This document shows positions 54,915 to 64,000 of a DNA stretch of 64,000 bases, piece by piece. Both the position numbers and the translations under genes were made by a program. The number at the start of each line of letters is the position of its first letter. Position 1 is the first letter of the stretch. This DNA comes from Neoscytalidium dimidiatum. Lineage: Eukaryota > Ascomycota > Dothideomycetes > Botryosphaeriales > Botryosphaeriaceae. The notes under the pieces are model-generated. The model did not search any database. It was not told where the DNA came from and worked only from the letters and a program-made list of their open reading frames with translations. Where the stretch lies: positions 744,001-808,000 of the forward strand of contig CM074701.1 in the NCBI GenBank assembly GCA_037367355.1, in the 5' to 3' direction.

Positions 54915-57898
54915 GGGGTTGAGATTAGTATGCTTGTCCTTGGTGATTGAAGATCAAGGATCAGCGCTGGATGGATTATCTGACGGACTTATGTTTACTT
55001 CGAGGTGTTCATGGAAGACACGCGGTTTGGGTGCGGGCGTGGAAGCCGTGCCGCTGCGAGATCGAGAACAACGAAATTACCTGCTTTAATTTCGTCGATA
55101 AGTGGAGGCGTTACAGCTCTGTGCCCACGACACATTTGCGTGCCATGCGTTCTGTTACAATCTCTTACAGAGCTTGGTTTACCGGCGTGTTCCGCTCGTG
55201 GCGAAGAGACGATCAAGCTTTCGGCTGCCTGCAGCGCAACGAAGCAGCATCAACGTGCATCTACCTGGCTCATCACACGCGCTAGAAGCTTCCATCACCC
55301 TGTAAACAAACAAAAAGGTCGCACTAATGCGCGGTTAAGCGAGAAGGCCGTTCCGTACTGCCTATATAAACCTTCCTCCCGATGTCTAAACGCTCCTCTT
55401 CTTTCTTCCTCTCCACCCCCAACCGTCACTGCGCTTCCGCGCGCAGTGCCCGGTTGCGGGTCCGTTACTTGGATCGTATACCAGCCCTGCCAACACGTTG
55501 AAATGGCAACCTTTGTCGACCTTCAACTCTACTGCTCGATCGATGCCCGAGGACCTTGGACCTACTCATCTTCGCGTGCATACATGACGCTTCCTCGCAC
55601 CCGAACTACTTCTATCTCTACCTCTTGTCGCCTATTGAAGATATATATGGCCAGACACCAAAAGATCTCTCTGAAAATCTGGCACCCGGTCTTGGTGCGC
55701 CAACAGGTCATGGAATCCCACTTCTTCACCTCTTCTCCAAGTCAATTGCTGGGATGCACAAAGTATCAGGTCTTTGTGGGTACAAGCTACCCAGGATAGC
55801 AAAGTCCTAATCATTTCCTCTCTCTATCGTACACATATCGCATGGGGTTCTGCACTCCCCCGGAAAATGTCGCACATCCAACCCTATTCTTCCTCCATCG
55901 ACAACAGCAGGAACCTGGAGCTGACCGCTTCGCAAGCACCTCGCTCTCCCGCTTTGACGTCGTTGTCCGTCTTCGACAGTAAAGTCGGAACCCCGTGTGA
56001 ATGGCCCCGTAGCACGCGGTCACTCAGCGCTACCGCTGCGCACGGGATATCCGTCGTGCAGCCATCCTCTCTGTACGATCTCGGGTTATGGCGTCCCATG
56101 CTGCTGGCACAAAATGACGAATCCGACGAGCAACCCTTTCTCCCTTTCGAAAATTGCTGATGCCCGGCTCTCCTGAAGGCATTGCGTCACTTCTTCACCC
56201 TCGTTTGTCGGTATCGAATGAACAACCGTCCATCCATTGACGGGCAGCATTGTCATGTTGGATTTTACGATGACCCCAGACGAAACTCTCGGGCGTCGGA
56301 GATCTCACCGCTAGTATTGATCTAGGGTGGGGAAGCGGAGAGGATCTTTCACGGTTTGTTCTCCAAGAGGGGTTCTGTCATCCCTTGAAGCTGTCACAAA
56401 ATGACCATCACTTCATTCGATCCCATTTATGGTAGTGCGTATCCGCAGGCCAGGCTGTTCCGTCTGCCCTTTCCCCCGCCGACCATCAGCATCAACGATA
56501 GGTTTTCGCGAAGGCCAGTCTGCTTTTCCTTCCTCATACAGACTAGGATGACCCGTCTGATTCCTTACCCTCCGATCACCAATACATGCGGCCGGGCTTT
56601 CCGGCAAGCTAGGATGTCGTGTCTACCTTCATCTTCACAAATTGAGTTTTCACACTTAAAGCATTTGCCTTGGGCAGATACGTCTGTTTGTGCAGGCGCA
56701 CATGCGGCCGAACTTGCCGTATGGAGGTTATCTACCAGATGACACCGTGTCCTTGTGCACGGACCCTGGAAGTCGTGGACGTAGGTTACTCCATCCTACC
56801 TTCCTGGAACACAAAATTGGCAACTCCCTCCCGATTTCGTCCCCAGTTGAATACCTTGGATATTTGGAACCGGCCGTTTCGATGATTCCTCTCCGCATAA
56901 AGTGTTCTGGGTTGCTGGTAATGCAGAAGGGCAAGTCCGGCGCTACATATCAACTCCAGGATACCATAGACGCCATCACGGCACATCGCTGTAACAGATT
57001 TATGCGGTTATGCCATCCGCACCGCAAAATGGACAGAAGCACACTATTTCTCTATTCGCCTCTCCAATTCTCTGGGCTACTCACACAACACCTTTCCGCC
57101 GGAGGAGAAACCAATCTTCCTTTTCCGGACTTACGTCCTGGGAAATACGGTGGGATGATAGTTGGTGGGCTGGATAATGGTGATCCAGGGGGGATGTTTA
57201 CAGACGGCAGTGGGATAGCTTTTCAGATTGCCTCAGATAGAACAATCAAGTCCCTTTCTGCCACACTTCATTCTTCGCAGCTCAAGTGATTTACTGTTTA
57301 TGGTTTGAACAGCTGCAGTGCCCATCCTGATGAATCACTTTGAAGGAGAAGTGGTTGCGACATTCTGGGTGTTGGCCTATTGAGATTATATCACAATTGA
57401 AGAGGTCTCGGCCGAGTGGATAGGTCTGCTTGGATGGTACTGGGGGTTCTGAACGCTAGGTGAAGTTGCAATCAACTGCACTGCTTGCAAGAAAATAGGG
57501 CTCACGAATAAGCCAATATTTACCAAATATACTGACTTCAAGCGGTTGGTTTGTTTTCATTGACTCGTGCGACGCCAAGACCTGCATAAGCCAAGCAGGA
57601 GATCATAAAAATCCGGGGCATAGCGGCTGGACTTATACTTTTTTTTAGGCTTCCCGAAAAAATAAAAACGTGGGGTAGGTGACGTAAGCCGCATACCCCG
57701 TATTCCCATAGTTGATCTCTTCGTTCGCTCGCTCCAATCCGAGAAAGAGCACAACCTTGAGCCCGTACAGCCGCTATGCCACGAGAGAATAGACCAGCTC
57801 CCTCTGAAAATCAGGATGAGGGCAAATGACAAACCAGGAAATGGGAGAGATATACCCGAGTAGCATGGTAATAACTCTTTCGAGGCGACGATTCTTGA
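54915..57898. other. 3 kb stretch with TATA box but no secure gene
   Basis: A TATATAAA near 55362, followed by ATG 55503 (MATFVDLQLYCSIDARG), suggests a transcribed gene. Frames then break up: a second frame (about 55556-55810) carries on with plausible protein sequence (HPNYFYLYLLSPIEDIYG), which would need a frame change or an intron I cannot place. A 97-codon frame from ATG 55867 to 56160 is another weak candidate. The region 56401-57289 is listed separately. Confidence 0.35.
56401..57289 (+). other. Coding-like stretch with four diverged copies of a short repeat
   Basis: Two overlapping plus-strand frames (56401-56742 and 56690-57289) share a roughly 40-50 bp unit near 56445, 56540, 56606 and 56692 with the core CAGnCTAGGATGnCCCGTCTG. 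The first three copies are in one frame (QARLFRLP, QTRMTRLI, QARMSCLP); the fourth (QAHMRPNLP) is in the next frame. The second frame continues for 199 codons with a Gly-rich end (PGKYGGMIVGGLDNGDPGG). This could be an unknown gene with an unplaced intron or a decayed repeat gene. I recognise no family. Confidence 0.25.
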
Positions 57899-59575
57899 AA
57901 CATTCCACATGTCCTATTCGAAAGACACGCGGACACGTCCATCCACCCAAAAGCCTGCGGCATCAACCAACGCACGAACGAGGTCCTCCGGGTCGTGGGC
58001 ATCGATGACGAAGTCTACCAGCAAGCCGCATCGCGCGACATCGCCGGCCGCACGGCGTGGTACACCGGCTTCGGGCCTTCCGGCCGCGAAAATCGTCTCG
58101 CGAGACGCGTGGGGCGGCGGGAAGTAGCAGAAGAATGCGCCACCTTCTGCGCCTCGCGGTTCTGCATCCTGCCGCAGATCCAGCTGGAGCCTATCCTCAA
58201 GCGGCGCCCGATCGAGCTGAACCCCGACGGAGTCCACTACACTGCCGAGGTCGTGCATGTCAGGAACGACGCTTCATCGGACGAGGTCGTCGCTAAAGTC
58301 AGCGTTAAGGGTGACAAAAGTAACGCGGAGTATCAGGCGCGCTACGCCCTCGTCGCCGATGGCGGCAGGATGTTCACTGACAAGCTGGGCATCCGGTGGA
58401 TGGGAGAGAAGGACATCATGCACATGGTCACCGCTCACTTCGCCTCCCCAGTACTGCGGGCCCTCCACCCGGACCCCCGTAACTTTATCACCTGGTTCTC
58501 GAATCCGGAAATGGGCGGTAGCACGCGGACTGGCTATCTCTACCAGATCGGGCCATGGCCGTTCCAAGACCTCGAGCACGACGAATGGGTGTTCGCGTGT
58601 GGCCGCATCGAGGGGGATCCGGACCGCTTCGATGAGATGTCAATGACGGAGAGGTTGAAAAAGACGCTGGGGTTTCCGGATCTGCAGATCAGGATGCTGA
58701 GCTTCAGCCACTGGACCGTCAATGCCATATGCGCCGAGAAGTACCGCACCGGCCGAGTCTTCCTGCTGGGCGATGCAGCGCACAAGATCCCGCCCTGGGG
58801 CGCGCTGGGCATGAACGCTGGCATTCAGGATGTGCAGAACTTGGTCTGGAAGCTCGATTTTGCGCTGAGGGACGAGAGGAGGTACGTCAGGCTTCTTGAC
58901 ACGTACCAGACCGAACGCCTCGAGGCGGGCAGGCGCGTCGGGCAGACCAGCTTGAGGAACATACGCGCGCACAGCAGCGTCATGGACAAGGTCCTGGAAG
59001 TCAGCGCTGAGCAGACGGCGGAGGAGAACAAGAAGGCCGCCGCTCCTTTCTTCGACACCGAACATCCTGAGCACGTGTCCAAGCGGGAGGCGGTGGAACG
59101 AGCGCAGAAGGTCCTGGATTCGGAATTCAAAGCGCCGGGGCTGGAGGTCGGCTGGTACTACCCCTCGGCCGACATCAACGACGAAGGTGGCGAGACGCAG
59201 GGCGGGCAGAGGCTTCCGGACGGGTCGCTGAATTCGGAGTTTTACTTCCCCTCGACCATCCCCGGCCACCATCTGCCGCATTGTTGGCTGGAGGAGAAGA
59301 TCCCCATCCGTGACCTACTTCCCCTGGACGCCTTGGCTTTGTTTATTGAAGAGCCTCTCCCAGCACATCTGGTGGATGGCCGCATGCGTGCCATACACAT
59401 AGGCTCTGACGGTTACCGTGACATGTCCGGTGAGTGGCGAAGAGTGTCTGGCGTCAGCCAAAGCGGCGGTGTTCTGGTCAGACCGGACGGGATTGTGGCA
59501 TGGCTCGGGGAGCTTTTGGACTTCTCGGCCTTGGCATGGGCTAGATTGATCGATCGTATCTTGAAATTTAACTAG
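57899..59575 (+). pseudogene. FAD-dependent aromatic hydroxylase lacking its N-terminal FAD-binding segment
   Basis: The frame is open from just after a TGA (57896-57898) to the stop at 59573-59575, about 558 residues. It starts inside a conserved part, NIPHVLFERHADTSIHPKA, and continues with RTNEVLRVVGIDDEV. Later marks are FLLGDAAHKIPPWGALGMN, DVQNLVWKL and a thioredoxin-like C-terminal domain ending VRPDGIVAWLGE, as in the phenol hydroxylase / PheA-TfdB class. What is missing is the first 30-40 residues with the GxGxxG dinucleotide motif. No ATG precedes the homologous region in frame, and I found no GxGxxG-coding exon in the 600 bp upstream. Either the 5' end is lost or rearranged, or a distant first exon exists. 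The rest is undamaged, so decay would be recent. Confidence 0.7.
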
Positions 59576-60118
59576 AGAAACATTGTATCCAATCAATGTG
59601 GTCCAGATCAGTGTTGTGTTTAAGTGAAGCGCCCCAGCGACAGCTGTAGATAAAGGACCTCGTTGTCCAGTAGGCATCTGGCCCAGTTCCGTGAGCATGA
59701 ATCGTGCGCTGGAGCTAAGCCCCATGAATTTATAAGATTGCCTCGCTCGGGATGTGGGGAGAACATGATTGCGGGGAAGAGTGTGTGTGGGGATATGTGT
59801 GGCTGATCTCTGGAGACAAGAATCTCGGAACGGTCCGCGGAATCGCCAACGCCTTCCGTTACTCCACCACGCGCTGGATACGGAAGTATCAGCCGGGCTA
59901 TAATGCTACTTCGGTAGGAAATTCGGCTTCCGATAATGACTGAGGCGTACGGAATTTCCGTTCTGCATTTCCTCGATGACTTTTTGATACGTACTTAAGA
60001 GTCTAATGGCGAGAACGACCGAGACCTTAGATTTGTGATTGTTGCTGTTACTTTATCGGTCACGAATTATCTCGAGAACAATCCTCTTGTCAAAAAAATC
60101 TCGGACCCTGAATGAGAA
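59576..60118. other. Intergenic, no gene seen
   Basis: 543 bp between two damaged genes. A 63-codon frame (59752-59943) has no features. Confidence 0.45.
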
Positions 60119-61542
60119 ATGGCAACCGTTGAGATTGCAGGTCTACAGGTGCCGTTAGTGGATATGATACATCCTGAAAACCAGACAGACATGTATCCGT
60201 ATGTGAAGCAGACAAGAAACACGAGAAGTTCTGCCTAAAGGGTGGAAGAAAGCAAGCATCAAGCAAACTTTGCCGGCTGCGATTGTATACGACCAACACA
60301 TCCCCGTCGCATTGAGAGACGGTTCAAGGCAGAGATACCTCTGATCCATCATTTGCTCTCTCCGTTCACCCCAGGTGACGCAGATCTATGTCGATGTCTT
60401 GCGGCCGCATGACACTACGGAAAAAGTACCGGCCTTGTTGGCATTGAGCCCATACGGCAATGGTGGAAATGGTACGTCGGTGTCCATTTACCCTGATTTT
60501 TGGCTTACTTATCACTTTTTTTTTTCAGGATTCAAGGTGTGCGAATATTCGCCGTTCAGAGTAGGCATCCCTGAAGAGAAGACGTCCGAATTAGAGAAGT
60601 TTGAATGGTGAGTGTATCTGATTCCACTGATATAGCCTCAACTAAGTATCGTCAAGCGTTGACCCAGCAGAGTGGATCCCAAGAGGGTATGCTATAGTCG
60701 ACGTGGACGTGCGAGGATTTTGAGAGTCTGAAGGCAACTTATACATCGAGGGCTTGCAACCAGGTGGCTTATGATGTCATATACTACCTCCTGCCAAGCC
60801 CCACTAACAGAGCTGTAGTGAACAAGTGTCGACAGTTACGATGTCTGTGAATTTACAGCCGCCGAGGACTGGTGCAATGGCTCCATCAGCAGGCAAGGCA
60901 ATTCATAACTGGCGATCACACAATGGACAAATGCGGTTCGGAAACCACCTTCACTCAGGTGCATCACCCCCTGGGAAGGCTTCACAGACAAATATCGCGA
61001 GATCTGCTGCCGGGGCGATATCGCGAATAACCCTTTTGTGAGCTTCTTTTTCAACAAGACCATTCGCGGTCGTCAGAAGAGAGGACGTTGCGGCCATGCT
61101 TGAGCAAGATGTGCGGACGACTGAGAAATTACCAAAACACAACGTCGTGAACGTAGTTCCCTCCAAGTTAAAGTCAGAGGAAGAGACAGGATGTAGCTTA
61201 CCGCTTACAAGCACTTCGGCCCCGCCGGCGTCCTCCGCCTGTCCCATCGCGCCCAAGATCCAAACAAGTTAACCCCAATAATCACCTTCCACCCGCATGA
61301 TACAGAAGAAAAGGTTCCTCTAGAAACAATTACACGTGTCGAGATTTGGTATCTGGCCGATGGGTATCCAGTTCGAGAGGGGCGAGAAGCTGGTGCTGCG
61401 GGCGCAGGGTTTCTTGGATCGGCGCCGCGAGTTCCCGCAGCATATCCACGCGAAGCCGCATAATTTGAATAAGGGAAGGCACGTCATATACTTTGGTAGT
61501 GACCATGATTCGAACTTGATCGTGCCGATTGTAGAGTTTTAA
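60119..61542 (+). pseudogene. Broken CocE/NonD (X-Pro dipeptidyl-peptidase-like, S15) hydrolase
   Basis: Similarity is recognisable in order across several frames: VLPKGWKKASIKQTLP, then QIYVDVLRPHDTTEKVPALL, SPYGNGGNG, DPAEWIPRGYAIVDVDVRG, AAEDWCNGSI (nucleophile-elbow region), QWTNAVRKPP, ITPWEGFTDKYREICCRGD, LRLSHRAQDPNKLTP, HPHDTEEKVP, and the C-terminal beta-sandwich piece WPMGIQFERGEKLVLRA to NLNKGRHVIYFGSDHD. Lesions: a frameshift near 60230, TGA at 60721-60723, TAA at 60906-60908 where relatives have the Trp of GNSW (next to the catalytic elbow), loss of a large piece after about 61080, and a frameshift near 61344. Several introns keep good splice sites (for example 60472-60528). It is not expected to give an active hydrolase. 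Confidence 0.85.
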
Positions 61543-61835
61543 GGGTGGCGGTAGGCGTTTCTGAGCTTTGTAGTAGCTGCCAAGCGATTAGGCGGCTGCA
61601 TATCTATTTCTTAAGGAGGATGTGTGCTTTCTAGGCTCTATCTCTTGTATCTGCGTTGGGCCCTGACTCACTATTGCATCTGTTGTTCCACCCTTTTCTA
61701 GTAGATGTGAGGGAAAGCCCTGACGGTTGCTGCTCACGACGCTAGTGCCCACAGGTTCCATATCTTCTCCCAACCACCCCAACTCAACACTCTCCAATGC
61801 CGCTGATACTCTCCACCAGCAGCCTCATCCCAGTC

Positions 61836-62720
61836 ATGACGTCTGAAGAAGGGCCGAGAGTACAGTTCCCGCCGGCGATGTCAGAGTAAGATCTTTGCTA
61901 TTTCTCTACTCCACATTCAAATTGACTTGCTGCGCCAGCTTACTCAACTCGTCCCTTTATTCTGATTTCAAGATTTGCGGCAGTGACGGCACTACTTGGA
62001 ATGTCCACAAGGCCATTGTGTGCCCCCAGAGCGCTGTCTTTGCCAATGCCTGCAACCCGGAATATGGTTTTCAGGTGAGATAATTTTCACCTGCACAGGG
62101 CAAACCCGAGGAATCATAAGCTCAAATGCTAGAATGTTTTGATACAGGAATCTCAAAAGGGCTCCATCGACATCATCGGACATCCTCCCCGCATCATTGA
62201 TAAGCTCATCAAATACCTATACTGTCACTGCTATTCATCGGGCCCCGACGATCAGCTTCTCGACCACGCTCTGATGTGGACTGCGGCGGACTATTTCCAA
62301 ATTAGCCGGCTGATGGAGCTAGTGAAGATGGAATTCGAGTTTCAACTGAGACAAGACGCCTGGAAACAGGAGTCATTTCCGCACGCTGTCGCGGAGATCT
62401 ACCAGTCAACTACAGACAGCCACAGGGGTCTCCGAGATTGCGTCGTCAAAGCTACCCAGCAGCACTTCAACGAAATGAAAAATCGCAAGCACTTTCAGAC
62501 TGTAGCGTGGGTGATTCCCGAGTTCACTTTGGACGTGGCGAACATGTTGAATGAAAAGCGCACGGAACCGGAAAATTGGAGCATCATAGCACGGGCTTTC
62601 AGATGCACGTCCTGCAACGATTGCTCTATTATGGCCTGGGTTTACATGAATGGCGACGTGCAAGTTTTTTACAGGTCATGTGGCTCGACGATCAAGCTGA
62701 GGCAAATCTTCGATAGCTGA
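61836..62720 (+). CDS. BTB/POZ-domain protein
   Basis: Exons 61836-61885, 61939-62074 and 62148-62720 (introns 53 and 73 bp) give 252 aa. The BTB fold covers about 18-125: LLNSSLYSDFKICGSDG, WNVHKAIVCPQSAVFANAC, the GSIDI strand and IIDKLIKYLYCHCY helix, then the ALMWTAADYFQISRLMELVK helix pair. The C-terminal half is a fungal-type extension with a small Cys-rich spot (CTSCNDC). Proteins of this kind are numerous in Pezizomycotina; some act as Cul3 adaptors but most are uncharacterised. No DNA-binding or Kelch part is present. Intact, unlike its two left neighbours. Confidence 0.85.
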
Positions 62721-63766
62721 AGTGGGAAAATGTGGAATGGTAGAAGACTGGAAGGCCACGGAAAACTTATCAAATAGTCCTATTATAAGAACTTTCTTAC
62801 GTATCCGATAGATTGACTAGTATCGTCTAGCTTGTCGTTGATATCTGCCGGAATACTTCAACAAGCGTACTTGAAATGAAACTTCTTGACATGTACCAGT
62901 TTGGCAAATAATGCAGCTGACGTACGGTTTCGTAACTCTTCCGGAATGGCTCGGTTCGTTGTTCTCCCCACAACGCCTCGTTGGGACGGTTCAGGGTCCT
63001 CAACAATCAAGAGACCTCAATCTCTCGTGCGAACTTCTCCTTCCTGATTTGACTCGAGAAATTGCACATCTCACACAGTTACGTTCTATTAGAAGTTTTC
63101 TTGGGGAAATAAGCACACTACGGGGCCCAACCACCATCAAGCATCGGGAAACAGGAGGGCAATTCAGATGCTGTGGCTCTTGCCGTAGTATACGGTATCC
63201 AGTCGTTGCTGCAAATGCTCAGAATGCTCTTGAAGCCCATTTCAAGTGGCTTTATCTTGAGCGAGGATGTTCAAAACCCCTTGACTGAATGCATGGGAGG
63301 AAATTCTTAAAGTTTCAGTGAAGAGGGTCATGAGTAAGTGCAATTGCCGCTCGAAGACGACTTGAGCTGAGCATTGCAGACAGCGAAAGTGGTCACAAGG
63401 AGGCGCAAAGAAAGATATCGAGTATTTTACATCATCTGGCCCCAGTACAGCAAGACACAGCGTCCTGGATATGTACTTGAGGGCATGCTTTCCGGAAGAT
63501 GCCTTAGGTGAAAACTACATCGATTTTTGCCAACTGTCAGAATATGCTCACGGAAACAAAAAGAAAATCCGACAGGCCACCCAGCCTCTCTGCGCGACTT
63601 TTGGTGCATTGCGTATGGACTCCTTGCTGGTTACTTAATCTTGAGATTTCCGTTCGGAAGTGCCGGCCAGTTTGGCTTACCACAGAGCATCAATAACGCC
63701 GTAAATTAGCTCCCGCTAGTGTAACTCGAAAAATTCAGGTGATATTTACGAAACGCTAGAGAATGT
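62721..63766. other. Intergenic with fragments of possible coding sequence
   Basis: 1.0 kb. The frame 62911-63288 and, in another frame, about 63152-63310 (DAVALAVVYGIQSLLQ onward) have protein-like composition, but no start, splice pattern or family can be defined. This may be a gene relic. Confidence 0.3.
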
Positions 63767-64000
63767 TTAAAGGGAGGTAGCAGTAAGTTCAAGAAAACCT
63801 GGATCTTGATCCCGAGCAGGTACGCTCTCGGTCTCGTACGAGGACAGCACCTCTAGCTTCTGTAAATCGTGTGGTGATAGGTTCGCCTCTATCACATTCA
63901 TGACGGTGAATGTTTGGGTTCCATTATTTATAGTGGCAGAAGTATTCGCACCGTGCCGGAGCATCAACTCGATCAGTCCCCCTAATGCCCAATTTTGTCT
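63767..64000 (-). CDS. C-terminal end of an ankyrin-repeat protein (partial)
   Basis: The minus-strand frame enters from beyond the right edge and stops at 63769-63767. The visible 77 codons contain an ankyrin-like end, LIELMLRHGANTSATI, followed by a short non-repeat tail. Fungal ankyrin proteins are often large (NLR-like, patatin or kinase fusions); which kind this is cannot be told from the fragment. Confidence 0.6.
   Translation of the reverse strand, partial: RQNWALGGLIELMLRHGANTSATINNGTQTFTVMNVIEANLSPHDLQKLEVLSSYETESVPARDQDPGFLELTATSL

Overview
The window is nuclear DNA of a filamentous ascomycete (Pezizomycotina). Supporting signs are short 50-100 bp spliceosomal introns with GTAAGT-type donors, an intron-bearing tRNA-Glu, and fungus-restricted families: DUF3632, UstYa/DUF3328, RTA1, a fungal transcription-factor domain, Set3, Eps1-type PDI and the extended fungal NDUFA5 subunit. 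The class cannot be fixed from the sequence alone. Most gene models were built by hand: splice sites were chosen so that the frame stays open and conserved motifs join up, and exon lengths sum to a multiple of three in each spliced model.

Left flank (1-8.7 kb). This is a gene-sparse, partly AT-rich stretch holding mostly small secreted proteins: the tail of a possible Cys-containing protein (1-99), a head-to-head pair of paralogous eight-cysteine secreted proteins (1039-1432 minus, 2141-2539 plus), a secreted guanyl-specific RNase of the T1 type (3855-4408), a DUF3632 protein (5049-5964) and a candidate six-cysteine secreted protein (6245-6678 minus). After about 1.9 kb of AT-rich DNA comes tRNA-Glu(UUC).

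Core (12.9-54.9 kb). GC-richer DNA carries mainly conserved genes: a UstYa-like membrane protein with degenerate His motifs, an Lsb1/Pin3-type SH3 protein, a DltE-type short-chain dehydrogenase, a 14-TM MFS drug transporter, an RTA1 protein, a C2H2 transcription factor preceded by 5.5 kb of GC-rich DNA without a supportable gene, a Cdc25-like rhodanese, an Eps1-like PDI divergent from a complex I subunit (389 bp shared promoter), Set3, two unrelated carboxylesterases arranged tail-to-tail, and an MCT-like MFS transporter. No operon-like logic is expected. The transporters, esterases and dehydrogenase do not form a recognisable biosynthetic cluster.

Right flank (55-64 kb). Gene quality falls again: a repeat-containing coding-like stretch of unknown nature, an aromatic FAD hydroxylase lacking its N-terminal FAD-binding Rossmann segment, a clearly broken CocE/NonD-type hydrolase (stops, frameshifts, internal loss), an intact BTB/POZ gene, and the C-terminal end of an ankyrin-type protein running off the window on the minus strand. 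Both flanks thus look like accessory compartments around a conserved core. I found no CRISPR, rRNA or intact transposon.
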